Source: Bacteroidota bacterium (GTDB lineage Bacteria > Bacteroidota > Ignavibacteria > Palsa-1295). Taken from it: a DNA stretch of 39,746 nt. The stretch lies in NCBI GenBank assembly GCA_025363505.1, contig JANYDV010000019.1, positions 1 through 39,746 on the forward strand. Reading direction: 5' to 3'. The notes under the pieces were generated by a model. The model had not been told where the DNA came from. It saw nothing but the letters and a program-made list of their open reading frames with translations, and ran no database searches. Position numbers and translations under genes: made by a program. Each line of letters starts with the position of its first letter. Position 1 is the first letter of the stretch. Positions 15,792 through 24,969 of the stretch are shown piece after piece.

Positions 15792-18700
15792 TTATTTCGA
15801 CAAGTTCATCTTACGGGTCGCTGTGTAGGATCCGCTATTGATCTTGTAGAGGTACGAACCACTTGCGAGTTCGTTACCGGCATCGTCTTTCGCGTCAAAA
15901 TGAACGGTTGTAGTACCGGTCTTGACATAACCATCGACAAGCGTACGGACGACCTGACCAAGCGTGTTATAGATCACGAGTTTGGTTGGTGCGCCTTCAG
16001 GCAATGTGAAGCTGATGTCAGTTGACGGATTGAACGGATTCGGATAGTTCTGTTCCAACGTAAAGTTCGTTGGAGCACCGATCTCAACATTAACCGTATT
16101 GGTGACATGTTGGCTACCATCAAGATCCATCTGGGTCAAGCGATAGGTATATGTACCAGGTGTGACGTTGCGATCAACGAATGAATATCCGGTTTCGGTA
16201 TTAGAGTTAACCTTACCATTGACGAATGAAATCTTTTCGAAGAATCCGTCAGCTTGGTCAACACGGCGGCGTTCTACGAAGAAGCCTTGGTTGTTCTTTT
16301 CCTGAGCGGTAGCCCATGTGAGAACAGCTTTGCCGTTATCGTTTTTGCCATGCAAGTAAGTAAGCTCGACCGGCAAGATACCGGTTTGGCTAACCATTGT
16401 ACGAATCATAGGATTGTACGAACCTGCATTGTTCCAATAGAACGGTGCAAAGAATCCATCTCCGCAAGGATTACAGATATAAGTACCCCATGCGAGGTAG
16501 TTGCTGAATGCCGATGGATACATCGGAGGCCAGAAGCCGCTACCCGGTGTCCAAAGTGCCCAGTTACCACTGTTGGCAATATTTTCCATTGCATAGACGC
16601 AAGAGATATCACCAATGTTGAGATCCTGACCAATATTCGTTCCGAACGGATCACTATAGATCGGCGGAATGATTGGTACCTGTGGGCTTGTGACAACGAT
16701 ACGACCACCACCACGAGAGATATCAGCACCCATAAAGTAGTTGTTCAAAGACAACTGACTTACAGAAGCCCAATAAATACCAGGTGCCAATACGATCGGA
16801 GTTGGGAAGTAATACGGCCAGTATTGATCGAAGAGCTGACCTTTACGGGTCTCTGGGATCAATGCATTGAATACGGTATCCTGTCCTGGGATACAGCTTC
16901 CTTCTTTACCCTTGAAGATCGTCAAACGGATCGGATCATCTGCCTGGTTACCGGCTGCGAAGTATACGCGAAGACCATAGAGAGTATCTTTGGTGATCAA
17001 ACGGAACTTCATAGCCATACTACCAGAAAGATCATGATAACCAACACCACGTGACTGTTGCTGTGAAATGATTCTTGCAGAACCACTACCTGATGCAGTC
17101 AAATCAACAAGTGCTGTTCCAGGAGCGTCGTTGCTACCGTCATCATAAGCAAATTCTTGCGGTGATCCCGGCTGACCGGCATCAAGGAAGAAGTCTGTGT
17201 ATGTACCATTATCCTGTGTATAAGAATCATACGAAGATGTAGCAAGGAATGCATGGATACGGAACATACCGCCCGTACCGGCATTCTGAGCATTCCAAGC
17301 CGGCATCGTGATTGTTGTATCAGTACCTGCGCGGAGCGAGGTAACAGTCTGCAACGCCCAATACACCGTGTTTTGGTTCGGATCAAGGATCTGAACGCGA
17401 ACAGGGAATGCGATAGCCACATCAGAAGAATTATTTGCTAAGTGCACATAGACCGGAAGCGAAACCGCTTGTGACATTGGTAAATGTGTGTAAGGCGTGA
17501 CAGCGCGAACCCACATTACTTCAATCTCTGGTTTACGTGGTACTTGCAAAGAAAGATTATCGACGAACCATGCATCCGGATCATCATCCGGAGGATATGC
17601 GCCGTTATCGTTTGCCTTCAAGCGAAGACGGAAACGGAAATTATTCGTCAAATAAGTAAATGACGGAGTACTGAATGCATCGAGACGTACACTATAGTGC
17701 TGGAACTCGAAATCATTACCACCATCAATCTGACCAACTTGTACCCAACCACCCGCTGACGGGTTACAGGCAGGCTCAGCAGGTTTTTTGAATTCGATAA
17801 TCATTGAATCACCGGCACGAACTACTGAGTTGCTGGAGTTCAACATTGTTTTTTCCGCACCCTGAAGTACGTTTCCATCCCAATAGAGTGGGAAGTTGAT
17901 CTTACCGGTTCTCTGATAATCAAAAGCAACAGAGCCTTTGGTCTGACCACCGATATTGAACGGGAAGCTGATGAGTGTATCACCGGTACGTGTACCGCTG
18001 TAAATATTACCAGCTTGATCAAGACGATCGAACATAATCACAGGATCCAACATTTGGTTGGTTCCTACGCCGCTACCTGCTTCATAACGTGGTGGTGGCG
18101 GATCAAAAGTATTAATATCACCTTCTTCTACGGTCGGTCCGATAGCAACCCACTTCGTTTGGTCAGGAAGTGCAAAGTTGATCGTTGCAGCGTAGTTATC
18201 TGAAGGATCGTTAAACGGAAGTGCTGTTGTACGAATACCGAATACACGAATACAAACGGTATCGTCAAAAGGCCAACGGTCACCGATATAGTTATCGTTA
18301 CCATCATAGCTCGTAGCAACTGCGCAAGCATTGAAGGTTCCGAGCTGGTTCAAGATGTTCGGGTTGGTTGCATAGGTAGCAAAATCACCCGTTGCAGTTG
18401 AAACCTGACCTGAAGGTAATACACTATTAAGGGTAAACACACGACCATATACAGCAACGCCTGTTACAACGTTACGAATCTGGAATTTCACTTTGAACGT
18501 TTGCGTGTTCAAACTGACGTTCTTGTATGTTGCCTTCGGAGCGACTGTTGTTCCGAGACAGATCTCGTAGTTACGTGTCGGGAAATCAACTGAGATAGCG
18601 CGAACAATGTTTTTCCAACGAACAAGCTTTACAGCATACTGTCCGCCTTGTTTGAAATCTTTGTTACAAATCTTACAATTGATATTCGATGTTGCATCCC

Positions 18701-19607
18701 AACGACCTTTACCAGAATGGGTTCCGGTATTGACCGATGTGAATTCTGCACGGGTCTCATTCATTACACCGATTGTTGAGTTGCGCTGGAATACACGAGC
18801 AGCAGTAACAACAGGCAATGTAAAGATCTGACCGGCGAACGGACCATAGTTGATCTGAACGCTTGAGTCAGTACGAGTAAATACGACCTGCATCTTTTGG
18901 ATGAACAGAGCATCTCTACCACGACCGTTTTCGATGAAGTTCTGATGACCAGATAACGTGCTCATACGTAAATTATAAAAATTTACATAGAATGTATCAA
19001 GCGCAGGGCTGGTACGAACGTAGACTTTTGTTGAGTCATTGCCGGTGACGAATGCAAGATCAGCAAACATTGCAGCAATGATACCTTGAGGAACTCCGCT
19101 CGGCGTATTCTTCATATCAGCGATCGGAGACTGTTTATTCGGCTGTGAATATAACGGTGGCGAACCGGCTAAGCCTTCAGAACGTGGACGGAACCCAAGA
19201 TACCCATTTGAAGAAATGGTGACCGAGTCATAATTTTGACTAAAGAAATTAAAGGTAAATCCGATAGGAAGCGGACCTGCCAAGCAATTGTCAATAGTAT
19301 CCATCGTGTTGAGATTCGCGACTTGATCCGGACGATAGAAGAAATAATTCTGTTCGCCTGGAGCAGAGAACTGACGCGGACCGCTTCTGACACGATGCCA
19401 GAGGAAAGGTTGATACGAAGTATCAACAAAGTAATAGTTCGGGCGCCATGGCAATGGAGCGTCATCGTCCGTATCAACAGCATAGTAGCCTGTTGAAAGA
19501 ACGTTGGGCTCACCGCGGCGGCTTCCCTGCGCAAACGAACGATCTGCTCCGAAAAGCATTACGCTCACCAACGCCAGAAGTGCAAGAGATAGTAGCCGAT
19601 TTTTCAT
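15792..19607 (-). CDS. Large secreted surface protein with T9SS C-terminal sorting domain
   Basis: The protein has 1271 residues with a signal peptide ending at SFAQG near residue 27. The body is beta-rich and rich in Asn, Thr and Gly, with segments such as DNCLAGPLPIGFTFNFF, SNGYLGFRPRSEG and DAWFVDNLSL that resemble Ig-like or jelly-roll modules. Near residue 1095 begins a VELTYLHGKND region leading to LTWATAQEKNNQGFFVERR, a module often found just before sorting domains. From residue 1187 a type A T9SS domain follows: NYPNPFNPST, LVIYNTLGQVVRTL and ASGSYLYKINSG, ending MNLSK. It is exported across the outer membrane and probably surface-exposed. The upstream region 19608-19841 shows no clear promoter. 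The cargo role is unknown. Confidence 0.85.
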   Translation of the reverse strand: MKNRLLSLALLALVSVMLFGADRSFAQGSRRGEPNVLSTGYYAVDTDDDAPLPWRPNYYFVDTSYQPFLWHRVRSGPRQFSAPGEQNYFFYRPDQVANLNTMDTIDNCLAGPLPIGFTFNFFSQNYDSVTISSNGYLGFRPRSEGLAGSPPLYSQPNKQSPIADMKNTPSGVPQGIIAAMFADLAFVTGNDSTKVYVRTSPALDTFYVNFYNLRMSTLSGHQNFIENGRGRDALFIQKMQVVFTRTDSSVQINYGPFAGQIFTLPVVTAARVFQRNSTIGVMNETRAEFTSVNTGTHSGKGRWDATSNINCKICNKDFKQGGQYAVKLVRWKNIVRAISVDFPTRNYEICLGTTVAPKATYKNVSLNTQTFKVKFQIRNVVTGVAVYGRVFTLNSVLPSGQVSTATGDFATYATNPNILNQLGTFNACAVATSYDGNDNYIGDRWPFDDTVCIRVFGIRTTALPFNDPSDNYAATINFALPDQTKWVAIGPTVEEGDINTFDPPPPRYEAGSGVGTNQMLDPVIMFDRLDQAGNIYSGTRTGDTLISFPFNIGGQTKGSVAFDYQRTGKINFPLYWDGNVLQGAEKTMLNSSNSVVRAGDSMIIEFKKPAEPACNPSAGGWVQVGQIDGGNDFEFQHYSVRLDAFSTPSFTYLTNNFRFRLRLKANDNGAYPPDDDPDAWFVDNLSLQVPRKPEIEVMWVRAVTPYTHLPMSQAVSLPVYVHLANNSSDVAIAFPVRVQILDPNQNTVYWALQTVTSLRAGTDTTITMPAWNAQNAGTGGMFRIHAFLATSSYDSYTQDNGTYTDFFLDAGQPGSPQEFAYDDGSNDAPGTALVDLTASGSGSARIISQQQSRGVGYHDLSGSMAMKFRLITKDTLYGLRVYFAAGNQADDPIRLTIFKGKEGSCIPGQDTVFNALIPETRKGQLFDQYWPYYFPTPIVLAPGIYWASVSQLSLNNYFMGADISRGGGRIVVTSPQVPIIPPIYSDPFGTNIGQDLNIGDISCVYAMENIANSGNWALWTPGSGFWPPMYPSAFSNYLAWGTYICNPCGDGFFAPFYWNNAGSYNPMIRTMVSQTGILPVELTYLHGKNDNGKAVLTWATAQEKNNQGFFVERRRVDQADGFFEKISFVNGKVNSNTETGYSFVDRNVTPGTYTYRLTQMDLDGSQHVTNTVNVEIGAPTNFTLEQNYPNPFNPSTDISFTLPEGAPTKLVIYNTLGQVVRTLVDGYVKTGTTTVHFDAKDDAGNELASGSYLYKINSGSYTATRKMNLSK

Positions 19608-19841
19608 CTTGTTCTGTGATTAATTGTACTGATGAAGTTATGAATTAGAAAATTTTCGTGCCTTAAGACCCAATGATCATCCAGTACAGTTTAGGATCAT
19701 TCAAGTCAAAAAACCCGTTTCGTGGCTTTATTCACCGATTTCCGTGTGGAGCAGGCGAATTTTGAAATACTAAAATACGCAAAAAACTCTACCCCACCAT
19801 ACAAAAGACCACTTGACCCCCAAAAGGTTACAAACTATTTT

Positions 19842-20966
19842 TTAAAAAATAATGGAAAAGTGTTTTCCGGGTAATTGCCGGATAACATCATTGAACTCTA
19901 ATTCCAATAGTTGTACCAGTGCTGTTTGGACATCAACACCGCTTCGTTCTACGACAGCATCTATATAGATTGGTTCACCGGCAAGATCAAGAATAGCAAC
20001 GAGTTGCTCCTGAATTGCCGACAACCCAACACGGTTGTTTTTCTTAGGTTTTTGGGTGTTTTTTGAGTCTGAATCTAGCCATTCCATCGCCTTTAAGATA
20101 TCAACAGCGGAGCGAAAAGGTCTTGCCCGGTTCTCGGAAAGTAATAAATTGGGTCCTCGACTCATCGGACGGTCAACATCTCCGGGAAGTGCGAAGACCT
20201 CTCGATTTTGGTCAAGGGTGATCGAAGCGGTAATCATTGACCCTCCTCGATCATCACTTTCGATAATAACGCTTGCCGAAGCAAGTCCGCTGACAATTCT
20301 ATTGCGCCATGGAAAATTCTTTGCATCGGGTCGTGCCCCGTAAGCAAGCTCGGAAACGATTAAGCCTCTCCCGGAGGCGATCAACTCCTTGGCAAATGAT
20401 TTATTAGATGCCGGGTAGATCACATTTATTCCTGAACCAAGCACGGCAATGGTCGAACCACCCGCATCAAAAACAGCTCGATGTGCAACGGTATCGACTC
20501 CTGTTGCGAAACCGCTGGTGACCGTGACAGAGTGTTGTGCAAATGTTTTGCATAATTCTGTAGTGATACGTCTGCCATAATCGGTGATCGTTCGAGTACC
20601 AATAACCGCAATATTTCTATCTGACGATAGCAAGTCGATATTTCCGCTATAGAACAATAATGCCGGGGGATTAAAAATATTTCGGAGTGTCTCCGGGTAT
20701 GCTTGATCAAAAAAAGTAAGAATAGAAATATCTTGAGTTATCATATCTAAATGATTCTCAGCAGTTTCGAGTGCCTCGGTTTTTGAGGCAACACATTGTT
20801 CTGCAAGGTTGGGACCAAAGCCCGGGGTTTTTTCGAGTTGTTTAGCCGAAGCTTTAAAGGCACGCTCTGCATCCCCAAAATAGGTTCTGAGGGCGATCAA
20901 TCGTTGTGCGCCGATACCGTCGCAAAGATATAATGCATAATAATACCGAAGCTCGTCTGGGCTCAT
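19842..20966 (-). CDS. dprA: DNA processing protein DprA
   Basis: DprA protects incoming single-stranded DNA during natural transformation and loads RecA on it. The 374 residues show an N-terminal helix-hairpin-helix-like region (GIGAQRLIALRTYF, KTPGFGPNLAEQ). A Rossmann-like core follows with IAVIGTRTITDYGRR, TSGFATGVDTVAHRA, TIAVLGSGINVIYP, NFPWRNRIVSGLA, GSMITASITLDQNREVFALPG and SRGPNLLL. A C-terminal winged helix (about 315-374) is also present. It starts 15 bases after the enoyl-CoA hydratase stop. The strand ends at an AT-only palindrome overlapping the stop. Confidence 0.93.
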   Translation of the reverse strand: MSPDELRYYYALYLCDGIGAQRLIALRTYFGDAERAFKASAKQLEKTPGFGPNLAEQCVASKTEALETAENHLDMITQDISILTFFDQAYPETLRNIFNPPALLFYSGNIDLLSSDRNIAVIGTRTITDYGRRITTELCKTFAQHSVTVTSGFATGVDTVAHRAVFDAGGSTIAVLGSGINVIYPASNKSFAKELIASGRGLIVSELAYGARPDAKNFPWRNRIVSGLASASVIIESDDRGGSMITASITLDQNREVFALPGDVDRPMSRGPNLLLSENRARPFRSAVDILKAMEWLDSDSKNTQKPKKNNRVGLSAIQEQLVAILDLAGEPIYIDAVVERSGVDVQTALVQLLELEFNDVIRQLPGKHFSIIF

Positions 20967-20981
20967 ATTAGAGAGACATTT

Positions 20982-21782
20982 TTATTTTCCTTGGAATTGA
21001 GCTTTGCGTTTTTCAAGGAAAGCAGACGTGCCTTCATGAAAATCAGCGGTGGTGGTAAGCTGTCCGAAACATTCGGCTTCTCTGCCAAGACCCTCATCAA
21101 TAGATTCATCTATTCCTTCAACGATACATTCGAGAGCAGCACTGATTGCCAGTGGTGCTTTCGATGCTATCGTCATTGCCATTGACACAGCCGTCGGGAG
21201 TAGGTCGTCGATAGGGACCACACGAGCAACGAGACCTTGTTCGAGTGCTTCGCGAGCATCCATTTGCCTTCCGGTTAAGATCAGATCAGTAGCCATTGTT
21301 CTGCCGAGAACACGCGTCAGGCGTTGGGTGCCGCCATACCCCGGAATAATACCGAGATTTACCTCGGGCTGTCCGAATTTTGCATTGTCCGAACAAATTC
21401 TAATATGGCAAGCTAACGCTAATTCACAGCCTCCGCCAAGAGCAAATCCATTGACGGCGGCGATAAATGGTTTTGGAGAAGTCTCGATCAAGCTAAAAAC
21501 GGACTGTCCCATCAGCGCAAATTCTCGCCCTTCTTCGGGATCATTGAGTGCTGCGAGTTCTGAAATATCAGCTCCGGCTACGAAAGCCTTTCCGCCTTTG
21601 CCGGTAATAATGACTGATCGGACGTCGTCGCGCATTCTCAAATCTGTGACTAAATGTCGCAGATCATCAAGTACTGCCGACGAAAGTGAATTTAATTTTT
21701 CCGGACGGTTGATCGTGATCGTCGCTACGAGAGCATCAATCGAACATTCAAGTGTTTGGTAGTCACCAATAGTGTTTGGCAT
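20982..21782 (-). CDS. Enoyl-CoA hydratase/isomerase (crotonase family)
   Basis: The family adds water to trans-2-enoyl-CoA in beta-oxidation or related acyl-CoA pathways. The 266 residues include the oxyanion-hole loop KAFVAGADISEL (68-76) and NGFALGGGCELALACH with catalytic E120. FGQPEVNLGIIPGYGGTQRL carries the second glutamate, E140. Both active-site acids are present, so true hydratase activity is likely, most like short-chain (crotonase) enzymes. No other beta-oxidation gene is adjacent. It lies between lpxD (42 bases upstream) and dprA (15 bases downstream). Confidence 0.9.
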   Translation of the reverse strand: MPNTIGDYQTLECSIDALVATITINRPEKLNSLSSAVLDDLRHLVTDLRMRDDVRSVIITGKGGKAFVAGADISELAALNDPEEGREFALMGQSVFSLIETSPKPFIAAVNGFALGGGCELALACHIRICSDNAKFGQPEVNLGIIPGYGGTQRLTRVLGRTMATDLILTGRQMDAREALEQGLVARVVPIDDLLPTAVSMAMTIASKAPLAISAALECIVEGIDESIDEGLGREAECFGQLTTTADFHEGTSAFLEKRKAQFQGK

Positions 21783-21824
21783 TTGGGTACGATGTAAAAA
21801 ATATAGTAACGAATTTTGGTATAA

Positions 21825-22811
21825 CTACTTCTGCGCCTTGCGAAGTTTCTCTTCTAATATCCGCACTCTCTCCAGAAGGTCAGGAAGCATACGGAGAGCG
21901 GCTTCTTGTCGAAATGCTTTTCGCACTTCTTTTGCCGGTGCTCCTTGATAAACTCCGGGTTTCGTTAAAGATTTTGATACTCCCGATTGTGCGATGATCG
22001 TAACTCCATCTGCTGTATGGATATGTCCGATCATTCCGACCTGGCCGGCGATCTGATTTTCTTTACCGATCTTTGTGGAGCCGGAGATTCCTGTTTGCGC
22101 GGCAATGACAGTATCTTCACCAATTTCGACGTTATGAGCGATATGCACCAGATTATCAAGTTTCACACCACGACGAATAATGGTGTTGCTTATCGCAGCT
22201 CTATCTATTGTACAGTTGGCGCCGATCTCGACATCATCTTCGATGACCACGCCTCCGGTTTGAGGTACTTTGAAATAACTTCCGTCACTACTTTTCGCAA
22301 AACCAAACCCATCATAACCAATGACAGTCCCTGCGCCGATGACTACATTCGCTCCGATTGTTACGCCGTCATAGATAGTGCAGTTCGGATGGATGACCGT
22401 TCCTTCGCCGACCACAACATTATGTGCAATAAATGTATGAGCCCCAATGGTAGCTGTCAAAGCGATTACGGCATCGGGGTTGATCACGGCAGTTCGGTCA
22501 AGCCGCTCTGAAAAAACCGATATTCTCGGATTTAATATTGCCGATGCTTTTGCAAAGGCTAAATATGGGTCTTCGCACCGGAGTAATCGAGGTGTTGTAC
22601 CAGATTTTTCAGGCATGACAAATTCTAAACCGACAATAACAGCACGAGCATTCGTCTCGGAAATAAAATGTTCGTATGTCGGATTTGCAATAAAACTGAT
22701 AGTATGTTCATTCGCATCGGTAATCGTTGCGACCGAAGTAATCTCAATGCCTTCGGCATTTCCGTCAATTCTTACGATGTCAATCTTTTTTGCAAGCTCG
22801 TGAAGTAGCAT
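21825..22811 (-). CDS. lpxD: UDP-3-O-(3-hydroxyacyl)glucosamine N-acyltransferase LpxD
   Basis: LpxD adds the N-linked 3-hydroxyacyl chain in lipid A synthesis. The 328 residues comprise an N-terminal uridine-binding domain (about 1-100, with ISFIANPTYEHFI) and a hexapeptide-repeat left-handed beta-helix. The second part contains IGYDGFGFAKSSDGSYFKVP and LDNLVHIAHNVEIGEDT, in which the HIAHN histidines include the catalytic base. GVYQGAPAKEVRKAFRQEA and a C-terminal helical arm follow. It starts 11 bases after the Skp-like gene; skp-lpxD adjacency is common in Gram-negative bacteria. Confidence 0.95.
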   Translation of the reverse strand: MLLHELAKKIDIVRIDGNAEGIEITSVATITDANEHTISFIANPTYEHFISETNARAVIVGLEFVMPEKSGTTPRLLRCEDPYLAFAKASAILNPRISVFSERLDRTAVINPDAVIALTATIGAHTFIAHNVVVGEGTVIHPNCTIYDGVTIGANVVIGAGTVIGYDGFGFAKSSDGSYFKVPQTGGVVIEDDVEIGANCTIDRAAISNTIIRRGVKLDNLVHIAHNVEIGEDTVIAAQTGISGSTKIGKENQIAGQVGMIGHIHTADGVTIIAQSGVSKSLTKPGVYQGAPAKEVRKAFRQEAALRMLPDLLERVRILEEKLRKAQK

Positions 22812-22822
22812 AACAATACGTT

Positions 22823-23515
22823 TTAGTGCGGCTGTGCTTGCGGGTCAAGTTGAATTGGCGGTCTTCTTGAGGGGTCGGTTTGTGACGGCGGCTGTGGCTG
22901 ACCACGTTGGTCCGGCGGAGGCATATTTGTCTGTTGTTGCTGTTTCGTGTTATTAATCAACGGAACACTGAAAATATCGTTTGTTTCAAGACCGAGTTTT
23001 TTTGCGACGGCATTTGTCAGGTCAAATTTTGCATTGGTGTAGAGCAGGGCAATCTCTTTCGAACTTTTGTCGAAAACGTAATCATACTTTGATTCAAGAG
23101 CAACATCTTCAATAGCTTTGAGTAGTTTATCGTATGCCGGTTTCATCAGCCCTTCTTGTTGAGTAACCAGTTCGCCGTTCGGTCCGTATTTTGTCTGGCG
23201 ATATTGATCAATACGTTTTTTTAATTCTGAAATATCCAGTTCGGCTGCGGAGCGTTCGGGGTCACTCATAATTAATTTTTTACGTTCATAGTCTATCCGC
23301 TTGCGGTTGAGTTCGGTTTCCAGATCGGCTACCTCTTTGTTCCATTGCGAAACGAACTGGTTCAGATGCGACTCAGCATCCATCGCTTCGGGAAGTTGCT
23401 TTAAGAGCTTCATAGCATCAACGTAGGCGATGCGGTTTTGTGCAGATGCTTGCTGCTGAAGAATAAACAGCAACGCTATTACACCCAGACAGTTAAAATA
23501 ACGACGAAGATTCAT
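22823..23515 (-). CDS. OmpH/Skp-family periplasmic chaperone with Pro/Gln-rich tail
   Basis: Skp proteins hold unfolded outer-membrane proteins in the periplasm. The 230 residues begin with a signal peptide (FILQQQASAQ). RIAYVDAMKLLKQLPEA and a long coiled-coil arm (about 50-125, with WNKEVADLETELNRKRI) follow, then the returning strand KYDYVFDKSSKEIALLY. After about residue 190 the protein ends in a 40-residue tail rich in Pro and Gln (MPPPDQRGQPQPP). Such a tail is not part of the Skp fold and is probably disordered. The gene is 11 bases upstream of lpxD. Confidence 0.85.
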   Translation of the reverse strand: MNLRRYFNCLGVIALLFILQQQASAQNRIAYVDAMKLLKQLPEAMDAESHLNQFVSQWNKEVADLETELNRKRIDYERKKLIMSDPERSAAELDISELKKRIDQYRQTKYGPNGELVTQQEGLMKPAYDKLLKAIEDVALESKYDYVFDKSSKEIALLYTNAKFDLTNAVAKKLGLETNDIFSVPLINNTKQQQQTNMPPPDQRGQPQPPSQTDPSRRPPIQLDPQAQPH

Positions 23516-23540
23516 ACGATAATAAAATTAACGACTAAGG

Positions 23541-23584
23541 AGAAAATCAAAACGCGTTTGCTCCTATAGTAGAAGCAAACGCGT
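23541..23584 (-). terminator. Intrinsic terminator between the two skp-like genes
   Basis: ACGCGTTTGCT (23552-23562) pairs perfectly with its complement at 23574-23584 around an 11-base loop. On the minus strand it is followed by TTTGATTTTCT. It lies 41 bases after the stop of the upstream skp-like gene, so the two chaperones may be expressed at different levels. Confidence 0.7.
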
Positions 23585-23625
23585 CTTAAAAAAATGCCCG
23601 TAAAATAGGGAAGAAAGGTCTACCC

Positions 23626-24153
23626 TTACTTCAATGCTTTCTTTACGTCATCGGTAATGTCGGTAACGCCATCAGCGTTCACGTAAACGACATTGCCTTT
23701 ATCAAGGATCACATCAAGCTTTTTCTTCTTGGCGATCGAAGCAACAGCAGCCTGAATCTTTTCGAGAATTGGCTTTACCATTTCGTTTCTTGCCTTCAGA
23801 ACCAAACCATCCTGTTGGTTGAATCTTGAATTTTGGTAATCTTGAATGTTACGACCTAAGACATCAAGCTCAGCCTGAGCTTTTTGCTTAGCGTCCTCAG
23901 ACATTGTGGAAAGAATTTTCTTGTAGCCTTCAGCTTTTTCCTGAGCGGCTTTGTTCATCATGGTCAAGGTGTCGGTATAGAGCGCACTGATAGCTTTGAT
24001 CTTTTCGTCTGCCTTTTTGGCATCTTCGAATGATCCGAGCACATCGTTACCACTTACGACACCGATTTTCTGTGCGTATGTCTTGATCGAGCCGGTTGAG
24101 AGCAAAGCAGCAATAACGGCTGCAAAGAAAAATAAACGTTTAACGGATAGCAT
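23626..24153 (-). CDS. skp: OmpH/Skp-family periplasmic chaperone
   Basis: The protein has 175 residues with a signal peptide ending KTYAQ. KIGVVSGNDVLGSFEDAKKAD is followed by a Lys/Glu/Ala-rich coiled-coil arm (about 45-130) and the closing strand KKLDVILDKGNVVYVNADGVTDIT, which completes the Skp jellyfish-like fold. It has the strongest Shine-Dalgarno sequence in the window, AGGAGG nine bases before the ATG, suggesting high expression. A second copy follows downstream after a terminator. Confidence 0.9.
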   Translation of the reverse strand: MLSVKRLFFFAAVIAALLSTGSIKTYAQKIGVVSGNDVLGSFEDAKKADEKIKAISALYTDTLTMMNKAAQEKAEGYKKILSTMSEDAKQKAQAELDVLGRNIQDYQNSRFNQQDGLVLKARNEMVKPILEKIQAAVASIAKKKKLDVILDKGNVVYVNADGVTDITDDVKKALK

Positions 24154-24333
24154 TGTAGGTTTTTCCTCCTAAAGTTGCGTTAATAAACAGGGTCTAACCC
24201 CATTGAAAATTGACGCTTGTAAAGTGATTTTATATGGCAAAAGTTTCATTTTTTTGCCTGCTCATACCCTTACGGGAGCTTTTGGCAAGGGTTACAAGGG
24301 TGAATAATTAGTAATGCTATACCCTCAAGGGGC

Positions 24334-24966
24334 TTAATGAATCTTAAAAATATCACGAAGGATCGGCTTCAAACCAGCAAAAAACCACTCTACGGCTATC
24401 ACCATTTCGATGAGTCCCATAAGGCGGAGCACTACTTTGTTGCCACTTTCACCGACGAGTTTTAATATTTTATTGCCACTGATGAGTGCTACAAATCCCA
24501 GCGAGACAATCAAAAACGTCATTCCCAGAACTATTGACTGCTCAGCAACAGTCTCCCCTTGGTTCATTAATACGATAATGGTGGTGATAGCCCCCGGACC
24601 GCAGATCATCGGGATACCGAGTGGGGTAATAGCAATATCTTGCATATATTGCTTTCGGGTTGTCTGCTCGTCGTAGTTAGTTCTCGTCAGACGTGCCTGA
24701 AGCATCTCGTAGCCCATAATAAAGAAGATAACACCCCCGACCAAACGAAAGCTGTGGATAGAAATTTGAAAGAACTTAAAAACAAATTGTCCGGTAAGTG
24801 CAAAAAAGATTAGGGTGATCAGGGCTGTAATTGATGCACGCAGTGCCACCCTCCTAACTTCTTTCGGGGTCAGCGATGCAGTCATCGAGTTGAACACGGG
24901 GATAATACTGATGGGATTGACCATCGTAAAAAGCGACACAAAACAGAGTAATGTAAAAGCAAACAT
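24334..24966 (-). CDS. MarC family integral membrane protein
   Basis: The 210 residues form about six hydrophobic helices. Family signatures include FVSLFTMVNPISIIPVF at the N-terminus, FRLVGGVIFFIMGYEML, and AITPLGIPMICGPGAITTIIV. MarC-type proteins are inner-membrane proteins of uncertain transport role; the old link to multiple antibiotic resistance has not held up for E. coli MarC. The gene starts three bases after the cysS stop and is likely co-transcribed with it. The 180 bases between its stop and the skp-like gene show only short imperfect repeats. Confidence 0.9.
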   Translation of the reverse strand: MFAFTLLCFVSLFTMVNPISIIPVFNSMTASLTPKEVRRVALRASITALITLIFFALTGQFVFKFFQISIHSFRLVGGVIFFIMGYEMLQARLTRTNYDEQTTRKQYMQDIAITPLGIPMICGPGAITTIIVLMNQGETVAEQSIVLGMTFLIVSLGFVALISGNKILKLVGESGNKVVLRLMGLIEMVIAVEWFFAGLKPILRDIFKIH

Positions 24967-24969
24967 ACG

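Noticed and set aside
16254..17054. 266-residue plus-strand frame inside the large T9SS protein
   Set aside because: Antisense to a convincing gene, rich in Arg, Thr, Ile and Cys, with no family resemblance; a shadow frame.
19836..19851. AT-only palindrome TATTTTTTAAAAAATA at the end of dprA
   Set aside because: Too weak as a hairpin to be called a terminator and likely by chance in an AT-rich end.
21049..21762. 237-residue plus-strand frame over the enoyl-CoA hydratase
   Set aside because: Antisense shadow; the hydratase has both catalytic glutamates and a complete fold.
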